Shown here: positions 6,031 through 15,001 of the stretch, piece by piece
How the letters are laid out: every line of letters starts with the position of its first letter
How positions within the stretch are numbered: position 1 is the stretch's first letter
Origin: DASSCW01 sp036556325
Lineage (GTDB): Bacteria > Chloroflexota > Limnocylindria > QHBO01
Assembly (NCBI GenBank): GCA_036556325.1
Contig: DATBJR010000084.1
Coordinates: 1-16,839 of the forward strand
Reading direction: 5' to 3'
Length of the DNA: 16,839 nucleotides
Translations under genes and position numbers: made by a program
Notes under the pieces: generated by a model
What the model was told of the DNA's origin: nothing
The model's database searches: none
What the model saw: the letters and a program-made list of their open reading frames with translations, nothing else

Positions 6031-7918
6031 ATACCAGCCACGTCGCGGACCGCGTCCGCAGCGCCGCCGACAGGCAGGCGCCGCGGTCGCCGATGCGCCG
6101 CAGGCTCCCGTTCGGCCCAGCGGACCGGTGGAGCTCCCGTCGTCGGTCGCGGTCAAGGACCTGGCCGATGCGCTGGGCGTGAGCACCGCGGACGTCATCA
6201 AGGAGCTCATTCGCAACGGCATCTTCGCGACCATCAACCAGTCGATCGACTTCGACACCGCGTCGCTGGTCGCCGGCGAGCTCGGCATCGAGACCGTCGA
6301 GCGCGGCGCCGCCGAGCGGGCGGCCGCCGAGGCAGCCGGGCCGGCCGAGATCGTGGCCCCCGGCAGCGAGGAAGAGGGCGCCGGCAAGCCGGTGCTGTTC
6401 AGCGAGGACAGCCCTGCCGACCTCGTCACCCGCGCGCCGATCGTCACGATCATGGGCCACGTCGACCACGGCAAGACCAGCCTGCTCGACGCCATTCGCA
6501 GCACGAGCGTGGCGGAGGGGGAGCGCGGCGGCATCACGCAGCACATCGGCGCCAGCGAGATCGAGCACAACGGCAAGCGGATCGTCTTCCTGGACACGCC
6601 GGGTCACGAGGCCTTCACCGCCATGCGGGCCCGGGGCGCGCAGGTCACCGACATCGCGATCATCGTGGTCGCCGCCGACGACGGCGTCATGCCGCAGACC
6701 AAGGAGGCCATCGACCACGTGCGCGCGGCGCGGGTGCCGATGATCGTGGCCATCAACAAGATCGACAAGCCGGACGCCAATCCGGACCGGGTGAAGCAGG
6801 AGCTGGCCGACAACAACGTCCTGATCGAGGAGTACGGCGGCGACGTCATCTCGGTCGCGGTCTCCGCCAAGCAGAAGCTGGGCCTGGACGACCTGATGGA
6901 GATGATCCTGCTGGTTGCCGACCTCCAGGACCTCAAGGCCAATCCGCAGCGCCCGGCGGTCGGGACCATCATCGAGTCCAAGGTCGAGAAGGGCCGCGGC
7001 AACGTGGCCACCGTCCTGGTCCAGACCGGCACTCTGCGCGTCGGCGACATCGTGGCCGTGGGCCGGACGCACGGCCGGGTGCGCGCCCTGCAGAACGCGG
7101 CCGGCAAGCGCGTCAAGCTGGCCGAGCCGGCGACGGCGGTCGAGATCATCGGCCTGGCCGACCTGCCCGAGGCAGGTGACATCCTGCGCGTCGTGGCCGA
7201 CGAGAAGGCGGCGCGCGACATGGCCGAGGCCAATGCCCGGGCGGCCGGCGGGGCCGACGGCAAGGCCGCCTTCAGCCTGGAGGACATCTCCGCCCAGATC
7301 CAGGCTTCCGAGGTCAAGGAGCTGCGGGTCGTGCTGAAGACGGACGTCCAGGGCTCCCTGGGCGCCATCCGGCACGCGCTGGAGGGCCTGAACATGTCGG
7401 AGGCGCGGATCAACATCCTGCGCGAGGGTGCTGGCGACATCAACGAGTCCGACGTGCTGCTGGCATCGGCGTCGGATGCGGTCGTCATCGGCTTCAACAC
7501 CCGGCCCGATGCGGGCGCCCAGCGGGCCATCGACGCTTCCGGCGTCGACGTGCGCCTCTACGACGTCATCTACAAGCTCACCGACGACGTCGGTGCGGCG
7601 CTGCAGGGCATGCTGGCCCCCAAGCTGGTCGAGCAGGTCGAGGGCCATGCCGAGGTCCGGATGGTCATCAAGGCGGGCCGCGCCGGCAACGTCGCCGGCT
7701 CGTACGTGACCGACGGCCGCATCGTGCGCGGCGGCGACGTCCGACTCTTCCGGGGCGGCAGCCAGGTGGCCGAGGGACGCATCACCTCGCTGAAGCGCTT
7801 CAAGGACGACGTGCGCGAGGTGGCCACCGGCTTCGAATGTGGCATCGGCCTCTCGATCGACGACATCGCCGAGGGCGACGTCATCGAGTGCTTCCAGATG
7901 GTGTCCGAGCCCGCCTGA
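6017..7918 (+). CDS. infB: Translation initiation factor IF-2
   Basis: The 633-residue GTPase places initiator tRNA on the 30S subunit and promotes subunit joining. A basic, poorly ordered N terminus (1-40) leads into one IF2_N domain (about 41-90, starting VAVKDLADALGVS). The GTPase follows: G1 GHVDHGKT at 147-154, the switch block GGITQHIGA at 171-179, DTPGHE at 193-198, NKID at 247-250 and SAK at 283-285. Domains II-IV follow, ending in the initiator-tRNA-binding barrel. This is the short form, without the long linker found in enteric or actinomycete IF-2. ATG 6017 lies inside the end of ylxR and is preceded by a modest GAGGTG (6007-6012). No key GTPase residue is missing. Confidence 0.97.
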   Translation: MPPRRYQPRRGPRPQRRRQAGAAVADAPQAPVRPSGPVELPSSVAVKDLADALGVSTADVIKELIRNGIFATINQSIDFDTASLVAGELGIETVERGAAERAAAEAAGPAEIVAPGSEEEGAGKPVLFSEDSPADLVTRAPIVTIMGHVDHGKTSLLDAIRSTSVAEGERGGITQHIGASEIEHNGKRIVFLDTPGHEAFTAMRARGAQVTDIAIIVVAADDGVMPQTKEAIDHVRAARVPMIVAINKIDKPDANPDRVKQELADNNVLIEEYGGDVISVAVSAKQKLGLDDLMEMILLVADLQDLKANPQRPAVGTIIESKVEKGRGNVATVLVQTGTLRVGDIVAVGRTHGRVRALQNAAGKRVKLAEPATAVEIIGLADLPEAGDILRVVADEKAARDMAEANARAAGGADGKAAFSLEDISAQIQASEVKELRVVLKTDVQGSLGAIRHALEGLNMSEARINILREGAGDINESDVLLASASDAVVIGFNTRPDAGAQRAIDASGVDVRLYDVIYKLTDDVGAALQGMLAPKLVEQVEGHAEVRMVIKAGRAGNVAGSYVTDGRIVRGGDVRLFRGGSQVAEGRITSLKRFKDDVREVATGFECGIGLSIDDIAEGDVIECFQMVSEPA

Positions 7919-7942
7919 CGTGAGCCAGCGCCGCATCGGCCG

Positions 7943-8308
7943 ATGAGCCAGCGCACCAACCGCCTGGACAGCCAGATCCAGCAGGAGCTGATGGGACTGC
8001 TCCAGCGCGAGATGAAGGATCCGCGGATCGGCTTTGCCACCATCACCCAGGTGGAGACCGCCGCCGACCTTGGCCACGCTCGGGTGTGGGTCAGCGTCTA
8101 CGGCAGCGAGGAGGAGAAGGAGAGCTCGATGGCCGCACTGCGCGCCGCCACGCCCTGGCTGCGCCGCGAGCTCGGTCAGCGGCTCCGGCTCCGCAAGGTG
8201 CCGCAGCTGAGCCTGCGCCGGGACGACTCCATCGAATCCGGTGACCGGGTGCTGCGCATCCTCCACGACCTGGAGCGCGAGAACAACGGCTCGCCGGAGG
8301 GCTCGTGA
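7943..8308 (+). CDS. rbfA: 30S ribosome-binding factor A
   Basis: RbfA binds immature 30S subunits and helps 16S rRNA 5'-end processing, especially in the cold. The 121-residue protein shows the family pattern: an N-terminal helix with RLDSQIQQELMGLL, the MKDPRIGFATITQVE strand block around residues 24-38, a VWVSVYG strand, and the terminal RVLRILHDLE helix. The start is ATG 7943, 24 bases after the infB stop. No strong Shine-Dalgarno sequence precedes it; an eight-codon frame beginning GTG 7920 ends across this ATG and may carry ribosomes to it. The stop overlaps the next gene by four bases. The infB-rbfA order is universal in this operon type. Confidence 0.94.
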   Translation: MSQRTNRLDSQIQQELMGLLQREMKDPRIGFATITQVETAADLGHARVWVSVYGSEEEKESSMAALRAATPWLRRELGQRLRLRKVPQLSLRRDDSIESGDRVLRILHDLERENNGSPEGS

Positions 8309-9282
8309 GCGACGTCGTCGCGCTGCTGCGCGGCGCGGAACGGATCACCACCATCTGCCACGAGAACCCGGACGCCGACACGCTGGGCGCCGCGATCGCA
8401 CTGGCGATTGCCGCGGAGCGGATGGGAAAGCGCTCCGAGGTCGTCAGCGGGGATCCGCCCCCGCCGTTCCTGGCCTTCCTGCCGCGGGTGGCCGACGTTC
8501 GCCGCGCGCCGCAGCTCGAGCCGGACGTGGCGGTGGTGCTCGATGCGGGTGACCTGGCGCGGACCGGCAGCGTCGCGGTGGAGCAGAGCGAGTGGCTCGC
8601 ACGGGCGCGGATCGCGAACGTCGACCACCACGTCTCCAACACCGGGTTCGGCGAAGCCGTCCTCATCGACCCGACCGCCGCGGCGACCTGCGAGATGGTC
8701 GCGCTGCTGCTGCCCGAGCTCGGCGTGCCGCTGGACCGCGAGATCGCGACCGCGCTGCTCGCCGGGATCGTGCAGGACACCCATACCTTCGCGCACCCGA
8801 ACGCCACACCGCGCACGCTCCGCGTTGCCGCCGAGCTGGTTGAAGCCGGCGCCGACCTGTCACGCCTCAACCGAGCTGTCTACGCGGATAAGCCATTCAG
8901 CACGCTCGCGCTCTGGGGCCTGATCCTGGCGGGCATCGGACAGCGCTGTGACGGCCGGATCGTGCACGCCTCGATGACCGCACTGATGCTGCAGCAGACC
9001 GGCGAGAGCGCGACGGCCAGCGAGGGCTTCGTGGACCTGCTGGCCTCCACCAAGGCGGCCGATGTCACCGTCCTGTTCAAGGAGGTGGACGCCACGGCGA
9101 CGCGCGTCAGCGTGCGAACCACCGAGCGGGCCGATGCCGTGGCCATCACCTCTGCCTTCGGGGGCGGCGGGCATGCCCGGGCCGCCGGCTGCACGGTGGC
9201 CGCTCCGCTGGCCGACGCCCGCGAGCAGCTGCTGGCTGAATGCGAGCGCGAGCTCGCCAGGGCCGATGCTGGGAGTCGTTAA
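8305..9282 (+). CDS. nrnA: DHH/DHHA1 phosphoesterase, NrnA-like oligoribonuclease/pAp phosphatase
   Basis: The 325-residue DHH-family enzyme probably degrades short RNA oligonucleotides and may dephosphorylate pAp. Motifs are in order: HENPDADTLGAA at residues 19-30 (metal motif I), DAGDL near 75, the DHH core NVDHHVSNT near 109-117, and QDTHTF near 156-161. The C-terminal DHHA1 substrate domain has the glycine-rich FGGGGHARAAGC loop. Most relatives read DTG or a similar small residue where this protein has DTH; the metal-binding Asp itself is kept. GTG 8305 overlaps the rbfA stop (GTGA). Placement between rbfA and truB is common in Gram-positives and Chloroflexota. NanoRNase activity would complement pnp and RNase J in this window. 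The exact substrate is inference. Confidence 0.88.
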   Translation: MSDVVALLRGAERITTICHENPDADTLGAAIALAIAAERMGKRSEVVSGDPPPPFLAFLPRVADVRRAPQLEPDVAVVLDAGDLARTGSVAVEQSEWLARARIANVDHHVSNTGFGEAVLIDPTAAATCEMVALLLPELGVPLDREIATALLAGIVQDTHTFAHPNATPRTLRVAAELVEAGADLSRLNRAVYADKPFSTLALWGLILAGIGQRCDGRIVHASMTALMLQQTGESATASEGFVDLLASTKAADVTVLFKEVDATATRVSVRTTERADAVAITSAFGGGGHARAAGCTVAAPLADAREQLLAECERELARADAGSR

Positions 9283-10159
9283 CCTCGACAAGCCGGTCGG
9301 GCCGACCTCCCACGACATGGTGGCGCTCATGCGGCGCCTGACCGGCGATCGGCGCATTGGCCACGCTGGAACGCTCGATCCGCTGGCGTCGGGAGTCCTG
9401 CCGATCCTCGTCGGCGCGGCAACGCGATTCAGCCAGGAGCTGACCGGTGGCCGGAAGCGCTACCGCGCCACGATCCGGCTGGGCGCCACCTCCGCCACCG
9501 ATGACGGCGAGGGACCGATCACGCCGGGAGCACTCGACGTCCCGGACGATTCCGCAATCGACGCCGCGCTGCATGGGTTCGTGGGCACCTTCGACCAGCT
9601 GCCCCCGACCTTCTCGGCGCGCAAGCTCGGCGGCCGCACCGCGCATCGCGCGGCCCGCGGTGGCGAAGGCCTGCCGCTCCAGCCGCGACGCGTGACCGTG
9701 GACGCCATCGACCTGGAGCGCATCTCCCGCTCGGGCGACGGGGTCGACGTGACGATTGACCTGCGGTGTGGCCCCGGGACGTACGTGCGGTCGATCGCCC
9801 GCGACCTTGGCGCGCGGCTGGGCTGTGGCGGTTACCTCGCCGCGCTGCGGCGGACGGAGGCCGCCGGCCTGCGGGTCGAGGATGCGATCCGGCCGGATGA
9901 GCTCGAGGCGCTCCGCGAGCGCGGCCGCCTGGCCGATGCGCTGCTGCCCGTGGCCGACCTGTTGCCGCTGCCGCGCCTGCGCCTGTCGGACCAGGATGCC
10001 GACCGGTTCCGCCACGGTTCGCGCATCGCGGTCAGCGACGGTTCCCACAGTGGGCGGCTCGCCGTCTTCGACCCGCGCGACGAGCTGCTCGGGATCGGCA
10101 CCGTTGCCAGCGGAGAGCTGCAACCCGACAAGGTCATCGGCGTCGGGGGATCGACGTGA
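9266..10159 (+). CDS. truB: tRNA pseudouridine-55 synthase
   Basis: TruB isomerises uridine 55 in the T loop of tRNAs. The 297-residue protein starts MLGVVNLDKPVGPTSHD. The catalytic aspartate is D38 in HAGTLDPLASGVLP. The active-site tyrosine is kept in the KRYRATIRLG strand, and CGPGTYVRSIARDLG matches the third conserved block. A short C-terminal PUA-like domain follows (from about residue 235). One position differs from the usual pattern: the Tyr common in the YxxAR block is His (TAHRAARGG). The ATG at 9266 lies 17 bases inside the end of nrnA and was chosen because it matches the family N terminus; an upstream extension in this frame is only the shadow of nrnA. The stop overlaps ribF by four bases. 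Confidence 0.95.
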   Translation: MLGVVNLDKPVGPTSHDMVALMRRLTGDRRIGHAGTLDPLASGVLPILVGAATRFSQELTGGRKRYRATIRLGATSATDDGEGPITPGALDVPDDSAIDAALHGFVGTFDQLPPTFSARKLGGRTAHRAARGGEGLPLQPRRVTVDAIDLERISRSGDGVDVTIDLRCGPGTYVRSIARDLGARLGCGGYLAALRRTEAAGLRVEDAIRPDELEALRERGRLADALLPVADLLPLPRLRLSDQDADRFRHGSRIAVSDGSHSGRLAVFDPRDELLGIGTVASGELQPDKVIGVGGST

Positions 10160-11076
10160 TCGGCCAGCTGCCGTCCATCGGCCCGGCGGCGGTCGTCATG
10201 GGCGTCTTCGACGGCGTTCATCGTGGCCACCGGGCGATGCTGCAGGCGACGCGGCAGGCGGCCCGCGAAAGCGGCGCAGCGTCGGTGGCGCTGGTCTTCG
10301 ACCCACACCCCGACGAGGTGATCCACGCGGGTCGGCGCGTGCCGCGCCTGATGCCGCCGGCCGTCGTCGAGCGACGCCTGAGCGGCCAGGGCATCGAGGT
10401 CGTCCATCTCGTCCACTTCGACCGGCAGCTGCAGGGCGTTGCCGCGGAGGAATTCCTGGCGATGCTCGACCCCGCCATCGAGCTACGGCGACTGGTTATG
10501 ACGCCGCAGAGCGCGTTCGGCCGCGGCCGGGGCGGGACCGTCGCACGCATGCGCGAGCATGGCCGCGAGGTCGGCTTCGAGGTGGTGACCGTGGACCCGG
10601 TGATCGACGACGGCGAGCCCGTCTCCTCGAGCCGCATCCGGGAGGCCGTGGCGGCCGGCGACCTGTCGACGGTTCGCCGGCTGGGCTCGCCAGCCTACCT
10701 CGAGGGCACGGTGGTGGAGGGCGACCATCGGGGGCGGGAGCTCGGCTATCCGACGGCCAACCTGCGGATCGACTATGTGCCGGCCATGCCACCGAACGGC
10801 ATCTATACCGGCCGCGCGGCGGTCCCGGCGCGCGGGGTCGGCCCGGGGCACCGGGCGCTGGTGAGCATTGGGGTGCGTCCAACGTTCCACCCGCACGGCG
10901 CGCGGCTGGTCGAGGTCCACCTGCTCGACTTCGACGGGGACCTGTACGGCGCAAGCCTGGAACTGGAGCTGCACGACCGTCTCCGCGACGAGCAGCGCTT
11001 CGGCGATGCGGCCGCGCTCGTGGCGCAGATGCATCGTGACGAGGCCGATGCGCGTCGGCTGCTCGGCCCCGGCTGA
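10156..11076 (+). CDS. ribF: Bifunctional riboflavin kinase/FAD synthetase
   Basis: The 306-residue enzyme phosphorylates riboflavin to FMN and adenylates FMN to FAD. The N-terminal FAD synthetase half has the nucleotidyltransferase signature GVFDGVHRGH at residues 16-25 and VFDPHP near 50, with SSSRIREAV closing it near 156-164. The C-terminal riboflavin kinase half has GRELGYPTANL, PNGIYTG, GVRPTF and EVHLLDFDGDLYG in order. GTG 10156 overlaps the truB stop by four bases (GTGA). The truB-ribF-rpsO order is widely conserved. It appears to be the last gene of the nusA transcript; a new promoter follows at once. Length and motifs are normal. Confidence 0.95.
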   Translation: MIGQLPSIGPAAVVMGVFDGVHRGHRAMLQATRQAARESGAASVALVFDPHPDEVIHAGRRVPRLMPPAVVERRLSGQGIEVVHLVHFDRQLQGVAAEEFLAMLDPAIELRRLVMTPQSAFGRGRGGTVARMREHGREVGFEVVTVDPVIDDGEPVSSSRIREAVAAGDLSTVRRLGSPAYLEGTVVEGDHRGRELGYPTANLRIDYVPAMPPNGIYTGRAAVPARGVGPGHRALVSIGVRPTFHPHGARLVEVHLLDFDGDLYGASLELELHDRLRDEQRFGDAAALVAQMHRDEADARRLLGPG

Positions 11077-11094
11077 GCGTGGGAGGGGCGATTC

Positions 11095-11103
11095 TGGTAG
11101 GAT
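11095..11103 (+). promoter_or_regulatory. Extended -10 promoter for rpsO
   Basis: TG-G-TAGGAT at 11095-11103 fits an extended -10 element and is followed by a 33-base stretch to the rpsO GTG. No good -35 is visible at the expected place, which lies in the end of ribF. The layout mirrors the nusA promoter. Confidence 0.5.
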
Positions 11104-11136
11104 TCGAGCGTTACGGAAAAGAACGTGGAGGAATCT

Positions 11137-11406
11137 GTGCCGCTCGCCAAGGAAGCGAAGAGCGCGATCGTCGAGGACTACGCAACCCACGAGGGTGATT
11201 CAGGATCACCCGAGGTGCAGATCGCGTTGCTCACCGAGCGGATCAAGTCCCTGACCGAGCACCTGCGCACCTACCAGAACGACAACCACTCCCGCCGCGG
11301 CCTGCTCAAGCTGGTCGGCCAGCGGCGCCGGTTGCTCGCCTACCTCGTGCGCAACGACGTGGACCGCTACCGCGCCGTCATCACCCGGCTGGGACTTCGC
11401 CGCTAG
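11137..11406 (+). CDS. rpsO: 30S ribosomal protein S15
   Basis: S15 binds the 16S rRNA central domain early in 30S assembly and contacts the large subunit through a bridge. The 89-residue length is exactly typical. Motifs include GDSGSPEVQIALLTERI (residues 23-39), HSRRGLLKLVGQRRRLL and the C-terminal ITRLGLRR. GTG 11137 is chosen over GTG 11125 because GGAGG (11127-11131) lies five bases upstream and the N terminus then reads like other S15 proteins. It is followed by a structured spacer and pnp, the classical rpsO-pnp pair in which both genes are often controlled post-transcriptionally. Confidence 0.97.
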   Translation: MPLAKEAKSAIVEDYATHEGDSGSPEVQIALLTERIKSLTEHLRTYQNDNHSRRGLLKLVGQRRRLLAYLVRNDVDRYRAVITRLGLRR

Positions 11407-11411
11407 CGGAT

Positions 11412-11467
11412 CCACTCCCACGGCCCAGGCGCCAGGAATGGCCCTGGGCTTCGTATATGCGGAGTGG
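11412..11467 (+). other. Two-tier hairpin in the rpsO-pnp spacer
   Basis: CCACTCC (11412-11418) pairs with GGAGTGG (11461-11467), enclosing a second stem in which GCCCAGG (11423-11429) pairs with CCTGGGC (11443-11449). A further three-pair GCC/GGC helix (11431-11433/11440-11442) caps it. Only a weak T-containing stretch follows the inner stem, so it is a poor terminator. It resembles the long processing hairpins found before pnp in other bacteria, where RNase III and PNPase set pnp expression. Confidence 0.6.
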
Positions 11468-11480
11468 CCGGCGGCCTCGG

Positions 11481-11509
11481 TCCAATCAACAACCATCCAA
11501 CCTCAACCC
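11481..11509 (+). promoter_or_regulatory. G-free, C-rich tract in the pnp leader
   Basis: These 29 bases contain no G (14 C, 11 A, 4 T) in a sequence that is otherwise very G-rich. The RNA would be unstructured. Such C-rich, G-poor stretches are typical Rho-loading (rut-like) sites, or could be a landing site for a nuclease. Function is inference. Confidence 0.35.
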
Positions 11510-11532
11510 GCCCCGTGAGCTCGCGCCGAGGA

Positions 11533-11548
11533 TCGCGCCTGAGCGCGA
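11533..11548 (+). other. Short hairpin in the pnp leader
   Basis: TCGCGC (11533-11538) pairs perfectly with GCGCGA (11543-11548) around a CTGA loop. It stands 34 bases before the pnp ribosome-binding site (GGAGG 11582-11586), too far to block it directly. A second TCGCGCC copy at 11521-11527 could compete for the same partner. Confidence 0.35.
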
Positions 11549-11591
11549 CAGGCCAGACGAGCACCGGGCCCAACATCATGTGGAGGCATCA

Positions 11592-14216
<2,625 letters not shown>

Positions 14217-14237
14217 TCCGCGTCGCGGCGACAAACG

Positions 14238-14264
14238 AGGAGCCGGCCGCCAGGGCCGGCTCCT
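14238..14264 (+). terminator. Strong hairpin after pnp, probable terminator
   Basis: Eleven uninterrupted base pairs join AGGAGCCGGCC (14238-14248) to GGCCGGCTCCT (14254-14264) around a GCCAG loop, 21 bases after the pnp stop. Only TTC follows rather than a long T run, so it may work with a factor or mainly protect the pnp mRNA 3' end. Confidence 0.65.
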
Positions 14265-14318
14265 TCGCCGTCCGGCCCGCGGCTGCCGTCCCGGGCTCTG
14301 TACGATGCTCACCGTCCG

Positions 14319-14993
14319 ATGAGCACGAGTCCGACGGGGGCGGCACTGGCCGAGATCGCAGCCGAGGTCCGGGGCTGCACCCGCTGTCCGCTGCATCAGG
14401 GCCGAACCCAGGCAGTCCCCGGCGAGGGCAATCCGCTGTCCGACGTGCTCCTGGTCGGTGAGGGACCAGGGGCGCGGGAGGACGCCACCGGCCGGCCGTT
14501 CGTGGGTCCTGCCGGGCAGCTGCTCAACGAGCTGCTGCGGGCCATCGGCTGGGCACGCGAGGACGTCTTCATCACGAACGTGGTCAAGTGCCGTCCACCT
14601 GGCAACCGGGACCCGGAGCCCGAGGAGATCACGGCCTGCGGTGGCTTCCTTGACCGGCAGGAACGCGTGCTCGATCCTGCGGTGATCGTGACCCTGGGGC
14701 GCCACTCGCTGCGCCGCTACCTGCCCGACGCACGAATCTCCGCGGTCCACGGCTCGCTGCGGCGAGCGGGGGGTCGGTTCGTCTTCCCGATGTACCATCC
14801 TGCAGCGGCGCTGCACCAGGCATCGCTGCGCGAGACGCTGTTCGCGGACATGCGAGGCCTGCCGGCGGCGCTATTGGCCGCGCGAGAAGCCATGGAAGCG
14901 GAGCGTGTGGCGGCGGTGGACGTCGCCGCCACACAGGTCGAGCCGGCGCTCACCGCGGCCGGCCACGACACCGAGCAGCTCACACTCTTCTAG
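14319..14993 (+). CDS. Family 4 (UDGa-type) uracil-DNA glycosylase, 4Fe-4S
   Basis: The 224-residue enzyme removes uracil from DNA arising by cytosine deamination or misincorporation. Motif 1 is GEGPGARED at residues 47-55, running into GRPFVGPAGQLL (58-69). Four cysteines at the family positions (C20, C23, C91, C107) would hold a 4Fe-4S cluster. Motif 3 is H160-PAAAL. The protein ends EQLTLF; QLTLF closely resembles the QL(S/D)LF sliding-clamp-binding consensus. ATG 14319 has no Shine-Dalgarno sequence. A weak -10-like TACGAT (14301-14306) would give a nearly leaderless mRNA. The stop codon is embedded in the ribosome site of the RNase J gene, so the two are probably cotranscribed. A close phage-type SPO1 polymerase-like UDG annotation is possible, but the function is the same superfamily. 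Confidence 0.9.
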   Translation: MSTSPTGAALAEIAAEVRGCTRCPLHQGRTQAVPGEGNPLSDVLLVGEGPGAREDATGRPFVGPAGQLLNELLRAIGWAREDVFITNVVKCRPPGNRDPEPEEITACGGFLDRQERVLDPAVIVTLGRHSLRRYLPDARISAVHGSLRRAGGRFVFPMYHPAAALHQASLRETLFADMRGLPAALLAAREAMEAERVAAVDVAATQVEPALTAAGHDTEQLTLF

Positions 14994-15001
14994 GAGCGCT
15001 G

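Noticed and set aside
5999..8266. A 755-codon minus-strand open frame opposite infB and rbfA
   Set aside because: Same antisense artefact; low-complexity composition, no recognisable motif, and the plus strand holds two certain genes.
11457..11591. An N-terminal extension of pnp by 45 codons from ATG 11457
   Set aside because: It would translate the hairpin and the G-free leader, resembles no PNPase N terminus, and the GTG at 11592 has an ideal ribosome site.
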